64,000 nucleotides of DNA, from assembly GCA_036852015.1 (NCBI GenBank), contig JAANDG010000522.1:1-64000 (forward strand). The letters run 5' to 3'. Position numbers and translations under genes: made by a program. Shown in pieces: positions 55,197-64,000 of the stretch. The stretch's first letter is position 1. Every line of letters starts with the position of its first letter. The notes beneath the pieces are model-generated. The model made no database searches. It worked only from the letters and a program-made list of their open reading frames with translations, and was not told the origin of the DNA. Source of the stretch: Pelodera strongyloides. Its lineage: Eukaryota; Nematoda; Chromadorea; Rhabditida; Rhabditidae.

Positions 55197-58100
55197 GAAG
55201 AAGCTATTTATTCGAGATCGCTCAGCTTCCACACATTTGCTCACTTTTGTCACCGTAACAGATTCATCACTCGATGATACGGTAGCCAGTTCAACATCCT
55301 GAAATGGAACACCGTAGAAATGTAGAAACTGCAACTTCGCAAGTGCCACAACGCAGCGGCGGACCATACACTGGTAAAACCCGGCGCACAAGAAGAGGGT
55401 CCGTGGTCCGCCATGCGCATAGGTGCTCAATTTCAATTGGCACCCGCGGCACGCCGGTTAGGGGAGGCGCGGCGGGAGCGCCAGAGTTGCGCCACCACGG
55501 ATGCACCCATATGGCGTTACGCACTCTATAGGAGGGTGCAGGCCCTCTTTCTGTGCGCGGCGATAGCGGGATCTTCACGTTGTAGGCTGTGCGCGGAGTG
55601 CGTCAGGACAAACGCGAAATGTATAAAAGCGCACTTTCCACCACAATGTGCGCCAATGGTGCGCCAACCCACCTTATTCGGGTACGCCAATGGTGCGCCA
55701 ACGCCGCCAACCCACAACAAACAACCCACCTTATTCGGGTACAACTTCGTATGCACCATTCTCTTCTTCAGCGCCGAGCATCCGTGTATGACCACGTAAA
55801 CAACAACAAGAGGTTTATCCGTGACAAGTACGATAACAATCAGCACAACCATTGTCAGATCCACCTCCGGCTCAGGCAGGGTACGCATCAAAATAACCAT
55901 GGCAAGTGCTGAAAAAAATGAACTTTCTATTTTCCAAAGTTAAGGAAAACATTTCACTTACGGCTACGGTGGCATGAGCTCGGACAATTAATCTATTAAC
56001 GTATCCGCCTTTATTTTCAACGACCATGCTTCTCGTACAAGTAATAAATGCGCTTTGCTTCAGAGGCTATGATCCAAGCCAAGCCCAAGAAAGTCTGGAG
56101 GCGGGCGATTATCAGCACCGCTTTACAAACGTATAAATTCCGTGCGTAAATGGAAGTGGTTGGAGGTGGTTTCTTTAGCTTAGTGATAGACCGTTTTTAA
56201 AAAAAAAACGCCACGTTTCGGTCAAATACATTAATTTGGAATTGCTTCCGTAGGTGGTCAAAACCAATCCGGTGGTGGTTCGCGCGTGTTTTCACGCACC
56301 AACCTGTACCCCTGAACATAACTCACAAACTTGTTGGATCCCCGTTTCAATAGCAATCGTGATTCGATCTGCGTGTGATTGCCGAGTAATCGTTGCCACG
56401 ACATATGCCAGCAAATAACCTAAATATATGAGAAATTGAGTAAAGATAAAGAATTCGTTATCCCTGAGGCCGTATTCACCAACATGCAGGGAGCCCTCCT
56501 TGACCTCCCCAGGGAGCTAAATAGTGCGTAGAGAGTCCGAGAGCAGGAGATTCAGAGCGCTCGTGAATCTAAGGGAGGGGTCCCGCGCGTTGGTGAATAC
56601 GGCCTCTGGCTATGTTATACGATAGTTAAATCTTCATTGTGCACCATATTCATAAACAGTCAAAGTGATCTATGCTTATGAATCACCAACTTATATAAAC
56701 AAGCAAGCTACAAGCGATAGCGCCACCCTTGTAACTCAAAAAGTTGAGACGTATTCAAAATCATCTTATACACCAACCCGACCAAGGAAGCACGCAACCA
56801 CACAGGAGGATCTGCCACGTGACCAGATAGACAATGTACCAATACGCCCAGATAGCAGTCACAATAAGGATAGCGGTACCAGTCCACACCACACACTAAA
56901 CAAGATCAAAATTATTTGGAGAATACAAACGACCCAATACTTCCCGCAACAAATACAACATTAAACTATTCCCTTGAAACATCGTATGTTATTTTCAACT
57001 TTTTAAAAACACAAATGCATGCCTAAAAGCACTTTAGCACTTCACAAACAAATACAACCTTAAAGCGAAATACCGGCCGATTTCTGAAACGCACCGTGAA
57101 CAACTAAATTCTTACGTATTTATGCTAAGTTACTCTAAGTTAGCTCGATTTTTTATCCTAATTTCTGTCCATTTGCCTAAGCTGCATAAAAATGCTAGTG
57201 TACTCGATGCGCTTCAAGAACCGGCCGCTATTTCGCTTTAAAACCACTACCTTGAAACATCGCTGGATCCTATCAAACAGGTGTCTCTTATAGTGAATGA
57301 AGAGCATTCCGGCTACCGTTGGCAGGAATAGAGCGACCAGATCACGGAAGATATTCATATAGGGCACGGAGAGGTGGTCAGTCTCAAACTCGCGTCCCAG
57401 TGTGCTCATCCACAATGGCATCATACCTGCAACACACAAAATACCGTAATCCTAAGGCCGTATAATTTACATTATGTTGCATTGCAGCTTAAAATTTCGT
57501 GAATATCCTTTCCCTAGACAAGTAAAGACCTATTAATTGGCTAATTATAGGTCGAACTTACCCAATGCGACCAGATTGGAGGTGAATGTCATACACACAG
57601 ACAAATCGAGGTTTCCTTCAAAAAGCGCTGTCCATATATTGCTTTTACCACCGCCAGGGCATGTTCCTGCTATGAAGAGTGCCATCCTAACGGCCATCTG
57701 ATCTGCCGGTAAGACATAGACGGCAAGCACAAAGGCCAACTAAAGGAGCTAATTTCAAGTAAAGAAGTAGTCAACCTCAAGTATTAAGTATCAACAAACA
57801 ACTTCAATTATGTATTGTCTTTATTTATGTATGTTGTTTTCATCAACACTATAAAGAGTTGACGGTCAGCTCATTTTCCGGTAAGACATAGACGTCAAGC
57901 ACAAAGGCCAACTAAAAATATAATTCCGAAGATTCAATGTATAGTAGTTACTTCGTATGCCAGTCCAACACTATGAGCAGATGCTCAGACCCATTCTAGG
58001 GCAGTTACGAAAATGTTTCAGGTAATAACGAAAAAATAGAACGAATAACAAAAAAGTCAGGCACATTCACAGACCGATAATAATCGTACTACCCGATAGT

Positions 58101-59338
58101 GAATGCAGACAAAATGGAAAACAAACACGTAAACAAAGACAACTTACCAGTGGCATAAGCAGAAACTGGCACACAAGCCCGGTTATCGGACCCACTGGAG
58201 TCTTCCAGATATTCGTGATCCTAAAAAGGCAATCTTTAGAAATCTATTGTTTCTCAACACTCCAACACTGCGACTTGGGTGCTGTCCCGCAGTCCCGCCT
58301 TTCCGGTAAGGTAAGCCAAAAAAAAAAACTATAATTCAAAAGAAAGCTAGTAACGTAAACCCCAACCAAATAAGGACACCGGCCACGGCCACTACTTGAA
58401 ATAGAAACTTATGATGAGAAAAAGGATTAGTAACATATTACAGATTATAATTACAGTACATTGAATATTACAAGGTAGAAAGTAGAAACCTACTTTTCCC
58501 ATTCGAGACGAGTACCAAGCAAGAAAGTGATGCATGGGACGACAATAATCAGAACACCAATGAAAATCCTTGATTTCTTATACTCCCATGCCGACCGCAG
58601 AACACGCACTTTATAAGAGGCCAGTTCACTAAAATAAAATATTTGAGTGAGAATGGTATTGCTTATGGTTTCAATATATGCTTCATTCAGATGTAAACTA
58701 GAATGGCAATGGAATGATCAAAGCTCAAAGCGCGGTGTGTGATTTTACACATCGATTTACCCGCAGTCCGCAGTTACGGAATTAGGAAGTCAGTCCAATT
58801 AAACAGAACAATCAAGCATAATGACGTCGAGCAACCTGCCAGCTGGAACTCGTCGCCTAATGGCCTAATGCTCAGGACCTCGGCGGAACAAATCATAAGC
58901 GTTGAAGGCTTGTATTGAACTACACTTGAATAAAGGATAAGGAGCACGATCTTGTGGCGTAAAAGATTTAAACGTACGTGGATCCGTTCACTAGCTTCAA
59001 CTCGGTGACTCCAATAAATGTGCCCGTGATGTTAATGAAAAATGTCCCGCCAGTGTCCGTCAGGTTCCCATCATCCACAACAATAGCCTTGCACACTAAA
59101 GATCATAAAATATTTTCCTCTATGACTTTGATGACACCTGGAACGGACCGCGTTGGGCTTGCACATGAAACATAAACATATTATATAAAAACATACCTGA
59201 TCTATCAGAACATGCAGCGCTCAAACTCCACACATCAGAATCTTGCAATCCTGAGCCCTTCTTAGGTGCAACTGTCACTGACACCGTACTAAAATGAGAG
59301 ATACCGACGGTGAGTAAAACCAGCCAGCCGGAGGCCAT
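55194..59338 (-). CDS. SLC10-family sodium-coupled transporter, paralogue 2
   Basis: Complete 10-exon gene: 59197-59338, 58978-59095, 58494-58628, 58148-58220, 57562-57739, 57251-57426, 56778-56895, 56327-56419, 55730-55908, 55194-55298 (TAA). All phases agree; 438 aa. A signal peptide (MASGWLVLLTVGISHFSTVS) precedes an extracellular domain of about 110 residues with sites NLT, NIT and NGS, then the SLC10 core: GPITGLVCQFLLMPL, CPGGGKSN (183-190), GNLDLSVCMTFTSN, YMNIFRDLVALFLPTVAG and IETGIQQ (E338, Q342). The size and layout resemble SLC10A3/A5. Two central exons (178 and 176 nt) have the same lengths as in paralogue 1. Exon 9's donor is duplicated, exon 5 has a partial copy upstream, and a MITE sits beside the exon 6 donor. 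Substrate unknown. Confidence 0.94.
56465..56606. repeat. short TIR element in an SLC10 intron
   Basis: GAGGCCGTATTCACCAAC and GTTGGTGAATACGGCCTC form 18-bp perfect terminal inverted repeats around a non-palindromic 106-bp interior. Not a TTAA element; superfamily unclear. Confidence 0.85.
57060..57241. repeat. family A MITE next to a splice donor
   Basis: TTAAAGCGAAATACCGGCCG to GGCCGCTATTTCGCTTTAA. Its right end is 9 bp from exon 6 of SLC10 paralogue 2, so on the minus strand the element begins just after GTAGTGG. Confidence 0.9.
57878..57916 (-). pseudogene. duplicated fragment of SLC10 paralogue 2 exon 5 with its acceptor
   Basis: CCGGTAAGACATAGACGTCA then AGCACAAAGGCCAACTAAA repeats 57706-57744 with one or two changes, including the TTTAG acceptor and the LAFVL.VYVLP codons. 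It lies in the intron upstream of the real exon. Confidence 0.8.
58825..58965. repeat. dispersed repeat G (copy 3)
   Basis: GACGTCGAGCAACC, CTGGAACTCGTCGCCTAATG, CTCAGGACCTCGGCGGAACA and CACTTGAATAAAGG. It ends just short of exon 2 of SLC10 paralogue 2 (58978). Confidence 0.65.
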
Positions 59339-59584
59339 TTGTACAAAAGTACGGCTCCGATGCGATGCAAGTCTTTCTCTTCAAGTTCAAATAAATAAAG
59401 ACATCGGATCTATTCGGTTATAGGGACCCCAGGCCATACGCACGGGAAAGGGGGCGGGGCTTAGGCGTCGGAGAGGCAGAAGGTCACTTTTAGCCGCAGA
59501 AACAGGAACAGATAAGTAAAGAATGTAAAAGCAAGCGTGTTTACCTCTAAACGAATTCACTAAAAAGTAGTAGCACTTTGCTTT

Positions 59585-59825
59585 CTATGACCGGTCTGGG
59601 GTCCCCCATCCCACATGCCCACCCTTCTGGGGTCCCCTAACCCACATACCCTATATCATCACCCTTATAGGGTCCCCCAACCCACATGCAGTTTCTCATC
59701 ACCCTCTATGATCTGTTTGGGGTCCGCCAACCCACATGCAGTTTCTCATCACCCTCTGTGATCTGTTTGGGGTCCCCCAACCCACACACCCTATCTCACC
59801 ACCCTTATGGGGTCCCTCAACCATA
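59585..59825. repeat. GGGGTCCCCCAACCCACAT minisatellite
   Basis: Five or six imperfect units of GGGGTCCCCCAACCCACATG plus a CACCCT-containing spacer, at alternating short and long spacing. Confidence 0.88.
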
Positions 59826-60282
59826 CTTAGGGTACATGATTGCCGAGTTTAGGGCTCCATAAGGTGAGAAAGTGGTTGGTACAAAATTGGTCACAAAATT
59901 GGATATAAAGGAACTAGCGGCGCAGAATACTGTAGCCGCTCCAGAGGCACATGATAATACAAGCAATATCAGCTACTTATATGACTACTTTCTACTTTCT
60001 TATGCTATGCTAATAGTTATGTTATTGAGGTACACAAACAATAGTGTCGTGCTTAGTTGTCCAACAAAATGACTAGGAAATATGCCAAAGAGCCAGGGGA
60101 ACTCAGGAGGCATTATATATGTGGTTTGGTGTGCCCTAAAACGTCAGAAAAGCTATGAGTGAAATACGGTATTCATAAAGGATGTGTTTGAGTTATTACT
60201 TGCGTGGGTCCTCTTTCTCAACGATCTAGTAATTTTGACCTAAGCCCCGCCCCTTTTCCCGTGCGTTTGGCCTGGGGTCCCT

Positions 60283-60581
60283 ATAATGGGGTCTCGATGT
60301 ATGGCAAAAATTGCCGATTTTTGCTTCCAAGTATGGCTTTAATTACCGTAGATTGGCACTACACGAGAACATCTACAAGGCCGCAAAAAAATGGTCCCGC
60401 GGCGGTAGCCCCAGGACTATTTTTTTCGAGCGTGCATAAACTGTGCATTTTCGCCTCCTCTAGTATTATCAATGGTGCATTTTCTAACTTTCAAAGGTGT
60501 ATGCAAAATCGTACACGAGATGCACAATTGATACTTGGAAGCAAAATGCGCTGTTTTTGCCATACATCGAGACCCCATAAC
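60283..60581. repeat. family F element (long subtype)
   Basis: ATAATGGGGTCTCGATGTAT to CATACATCGAGACCCCATAA; inner arms share TTTTTGCTTCCAAGTAT and ATACTTGGAAGCAAAA. Confidence 0.9.
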
Positions 60582-62446
60582 CGAATAGATCCAAGACATC
60601 TACTACAAGCAGGTAACCATAAGGCAAACCTGGACTCTCCTGATCGTATGGGATCCATGGTTGGAGGCTCAAACAGCACATTCCATCCCTTTACCAAAAT
60701 TGGGTAAAGCAGGAGCATAAACGGGCATTTCATCTATTCGGTTGTCTCAAGTGTAGAAGAAACTGAAACCAAATGGGTTTAGCAGTACAAATTTTGTCGC
60801 AGCAATCAAGTAGGTTCAAAATTACACGAGGACATCAAAGCAGCAACCAACAAAACAATAATGCATTTAATTTTACAAGACACAACAACAGTTTGAGGTG
60901 GTGAAAGGTGCGGTGCGGCGAAACGACAAAAAAGGAAAATAAAATAAATTGTGTAAATAAATGTACTGTAGTTTGTGCAGAAATATGAGAATATTACAGT
61001 AAACCGCACATTCTTTTTTTTTTGCTGTGTAAATAAAATACTGTCGTTTGGGCTAAAAGCGCAGAATGGTACAGTAAACAACACATTTAGGGCTCACTTT
61101 TTTTTTTCACTTTTTTTTTTCATTTTTCGTGCTCGCGCTCGCTCATCTATAATTTATCCCTTCTACTTCATCGTTTCTTCAAAAGAAAACACGTTTGTAA
61201 TCTGATTCGAACATAATTAACCCCGCTTAATGAGTTCTATAACTGTTAGCGATGTTCTAAATAGACTGTAACCCATTTTTTCATTTACTTGCAAGGTCTG
61301 ATAGCTTTGTATATATTCGAATGTGAAAGTAAGAGTAGTTGGTTGGGTGGTGCATATATAAAGAGACTGCTAGATGGCTGTGTCGGTGACAATGTGGGTG
61401 GCGGTGAGAGACACACAGTCGCAGGACACTTTTGACCGTGTTGACATCAATAACAGTGTGCTCTACTCTCCTTGCAAAGTTGTTTGTCGCTTATTATGCG
61501 TGTAACTAAAACACCAGATATGTTTACACTAAGGAACCGTGTTTTAGAGATTGTTGTTTACCTGTGTTTATACTTTCTGCTCTCGTGTCTCCTGTTTCTC
61601 GAAACCAAAGAAAAATATAAGATTGTTTCGCCATTATATTTCTTGCAGAGCATGATCAAGAAGCCCTTTAACCACTACTAAGAAACCCGGCCTATCCGCC
61701 ATGATTGCCCAATTACGAAAAATGTTTGCACCTTTATTAGGTGAGACTGTCCTCAAGCCGCAAGCGCTTTGTTTTGGTTTGCCTAGTATCCACGTATGTG
61801 TTTGCCATTCATTGGGCGTATTTGCCTAGCTGGCTGCAGTCATGTGGCCATATTTTTCATGAACGTTTTCTTCTTTATTTACTGGTGTTCGAATACAATT
61901 CACCAATCCATCATAAACCACGAGACGAAACTGAAACCCATTTTGTTCCAATGTATATGTGGAGGGTTGCATAGTATATCTGACCACCTTGACCTCCCGT
62001 CTATTTGTCTTTGCCACTTCGCCTTGCTTTAAATTGGTCTTTTCTATTTTTGCAAAAACTCAAAGGTTCACATTTCTAGTTCATAATGTTCATATTTCAT
62101 ATAAGTGAATCTTAACTTTCACATTTCTATATTCTATTTCTAGTTCATATAAGTGAATCTTAAACTATTTGTATTGATTGTCCATTATGGTGACAAGACG
62201 GCTTGTGCGCCGCTTTCGCAGTAGTCGATGTCGATAATATCTTTTGCTTTTGACTCTCCGATTTTTCACACAGTTTGATGTCCTATTACCCTGTATGTGA
62301 ACATTGTTGGGCTATTCCGCTATTTGAATTTATCTGTGTGGTTGTGGCATGTTCTCTCTCTCTCTCTCTCGCTCCCTCTTTCTCTCTCTGTTTTCCCGCG
62401 TGCGAAACACGTGCTCCGATTAGATATCTGCACACTTTGTGACCTT

Positions 62447-62679
62447 TAGGGCGCGTTTAAGATGGACGAAAGAAAGAAAAAAATGCGTTTTCGGCCGTTC
62501 AGGTTGGCGGAAAAGAAAATTTTAATACTAAGGGGAAAATGAAAAATACAGTAATTTTTTTCGGGTTTTGTCTGCGTCTCTTGTTTTTGCATTGTCTTTC
62601 AAAAGTTTTCTTTTCCCCCAACCTGAACGGCCGAAAACGCATTTTTTTCTTTCTTTCGGCCATCTTAAACGCGCCCTTA
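62447..62679. repeat. fold-back element with GGGCGCGTTTAAGATGG ends
   Basis: Arms 62449-62525 and about 62600-62676 are near-perfect inverted copies (GGGCGCGTTTAAGATGG; CGTTTTCGGCCGTTCAGGTT) around a short AT-rich loop. Confidence 0.9.
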
Positions 62680-62946
62680 GTAGAGATACTGATACTTCAG
62701 TCTTGCACTTTTTTTATTTATGAAGAATAGAATAGTGCGAACTTGCTGTCTATTTTTCTTACAACAGTTGTCGATGTAGATGTACCATATCATAACATAT
62801 CAAGCGGAGCACTAGGTGCGCAGAATTTGTTTAGAAACTTGTATAAGTATATATTTGAGATTCAGTATTGAGACATGACCACATGACCAAATGACTAGAG
62901 AACTATACTGTAATATTTTTGAGAAACCTAGAAGCCTAGAAGTCTA

Positions 62947-62976
62947 GAAGCCTTCGCGTTGCGAAGGCTTCTTTTT
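62947..62976 (+). other. perfect 11-bp hairpin followed by T run
   Basis: GAAGCCTTCGC - GTT - GCGAAGGCTTC followed by TTTTTC. Stem is exact. Confidence 0.7.
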
Positions 62977-63291
62977 CTTGTCAAATCTTGAAACCTTCTT
63001 GGATGAACAGGTGATTGATATATATTCCTACTTCTATTTCAAACGATTGTCCTCTTATCTTTATTTGAGAGATTTTGTCGGAGCGTCGTACGACATCGAC
63101 ATGCCTTGATGCGTAAATGAAGTTCGTCGTACTTTGTACTTTGCACGAAGGTTTGGGTTTATAGTTTGGATGCACATATGATTTAATAATCTAGTCACTT
63201 GATTTAGTTAAGTTAGTTAAAGTTAAAGAAAGTAATATAAAAGTATATAAGTATTAATTAAACCCCTTATTCCTTCGTCGCCCTTTTCAAT

Positions 63292-63416
63292 TCAACAAGT
63301 TGATTTGTTCATTTGTGCTTTGACCACCCACCACCCACGAAGTTCATTTGTTCATTTCTTCTTTGACCACCCATGAAGTTCATTTGTTTATTTGTGCTTT
63401 GATCACCCACGAAGGA
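63292..63416. repeat. approx. 43-bp minisatellite, 3 units
   Basis: GAAGTTCATTTGTTCATTT and GCTTTGACCACCCAC recur three times with small differences. Confidence 0.85.
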
Positions 63417-64000
63417 AATTATCTTCTCAGCGTGTGTTTGTATGAACTAATTAACCTTTTTGCCTTGCGTTGAACCCTTATCGAAAGTCAGATCCGAGGT
63501 TTTTACTCGTTTCTTCGCATTCATTCCGTTTAGTTTTACCGATATATTGTGTGTTTTGATCACGACCACCGGACCACCCTGTCCTGTAATAATGTTGTTT
63601 GTAGTTTCTCGTTTCTTTGCTTCTCTCGCATTGTTTTTATATGTCGTCGTGGCTTTGTTTGGGGGTCCGCTTGTTATTTGGTTTGGACATCCACGTTACA
63701 ATACGAGCTGGATATATATCTGGCTTTAGTTTTCCTTTTTTTGTATCGAAGTATCGTCAGTCTGATGCAATACTAGTTAGATTTAGAGCAATTCTTCATT
63801 TCGCCACTGGCCACTATATTTATGTTCGGGAATTTTGATTTCTAACATCTTTTTCTTGACCTCGGACAAGAAGTATTAATAACCAGTAATTGGAACACAA
63901 TAAAATAAGTACAGTGTGTAACTATAGAAACCGGTAAACTACTACGGCACCATGTATTGCATTATTGTGTATGAGATAAAACCTAGGTATTGCTTGATCG

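Larger units (their letters stand above)
59339..64000. other. 5' flank of SLC10 paralogue 2 and non-coding interval
   Basis: No gene I can support. It contains two minisatellites, a family F element, a fold-back element and one strong hairpin. An open frame at about 59866-60071 (product with a hydrophobic YFLLSYAMLIVMLL segment) and another at 63595-63729 have no clear start or splice context. Confidence 0.5.

Noticed and set aside
59866..60071. Open frame with a hydrophobic segment YFLLSYAMLIVMLL
   Set aside because: No ATG after the upstream TAA and no convincing acceptor; may be a stray exon but cannot be supported.
1..64000. CRISPR arrays, operons, ribosome binding sites or other bacterial features
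   Set aside because: Spliced genes, GT-AG introns and transposon types are eukaryotic; the regular repeats are minisatellites without unique spacers.

Overview
This is eukaryotic, almost certainly animal, DNA: AT-rich, intron-rich, with GT-AG introns whose acceptors mostly end in TTTCAG or TTTTAG, and crowded with short inverted-repeat transposons. Two independent signs point to a nematode. There is a cluster of sequences matching the nematode SL1 spliced leader (about 7626-7679), and there are interstitial runs of TTAGGC, the nematode telomere repeat (about 7085-7117, 19256-19276, 34931-34955). A TTTCAG acceptor five bases before the CFAP20 start codon fits SL trans-splicing. The species cannot be named from the sequence. 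Layout: 0.3-7.9 kb holds exons of one or two unidentified minus-strand genes that I could not join completely. From 26.18 down to 9.6 kb (minus strand) is a two-pore-domain potassium (K2P) channel gene; its channel core is complete in 11 exons and is followed, still in frame, by a very long Ser/Pro/acidic-rich cytoplasmic tail of about 1000 residues. 26.2-41.1 kb is a gene-poor stretch of microsatellites, transposon fragments, tRNA-like SINE pieces and an LTR-like direct repeat. 41.15-44.35 kb (plus strand) is a complete six-exon CFAP20/BUG22 gene of 197 aa. 45.5-50.0 kb and 55.2-59.3 kb (both minus strand) are two tandem SLC10 (sodium/bile-acid cotransporter-like) paralogues of 455 and 438 aa, separated by about 5 kb of repeats. 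59.4-64.0 kb has no gene I can support. The repeat landscape is dominated by short elements that begin and end with TTAA, as expected of piggyBac-type non-autonomous elements. Family A starts TTAAAGCGAAATACCGGCC. Family B starts TTAAAGCGATATAACGGC. Family C is a near-perfect palindrome. Families D and E start TTAAAGGGA. Family F has GGGGTTTCCAAGTAT-type ends. They sit in most larger introns; one lies a few bases from a splice donor and one abuts the stop codon of a transporter gene. All exon models were made by eye from open frames, splice signals, phase continuity and protein similarity; no database search was run.
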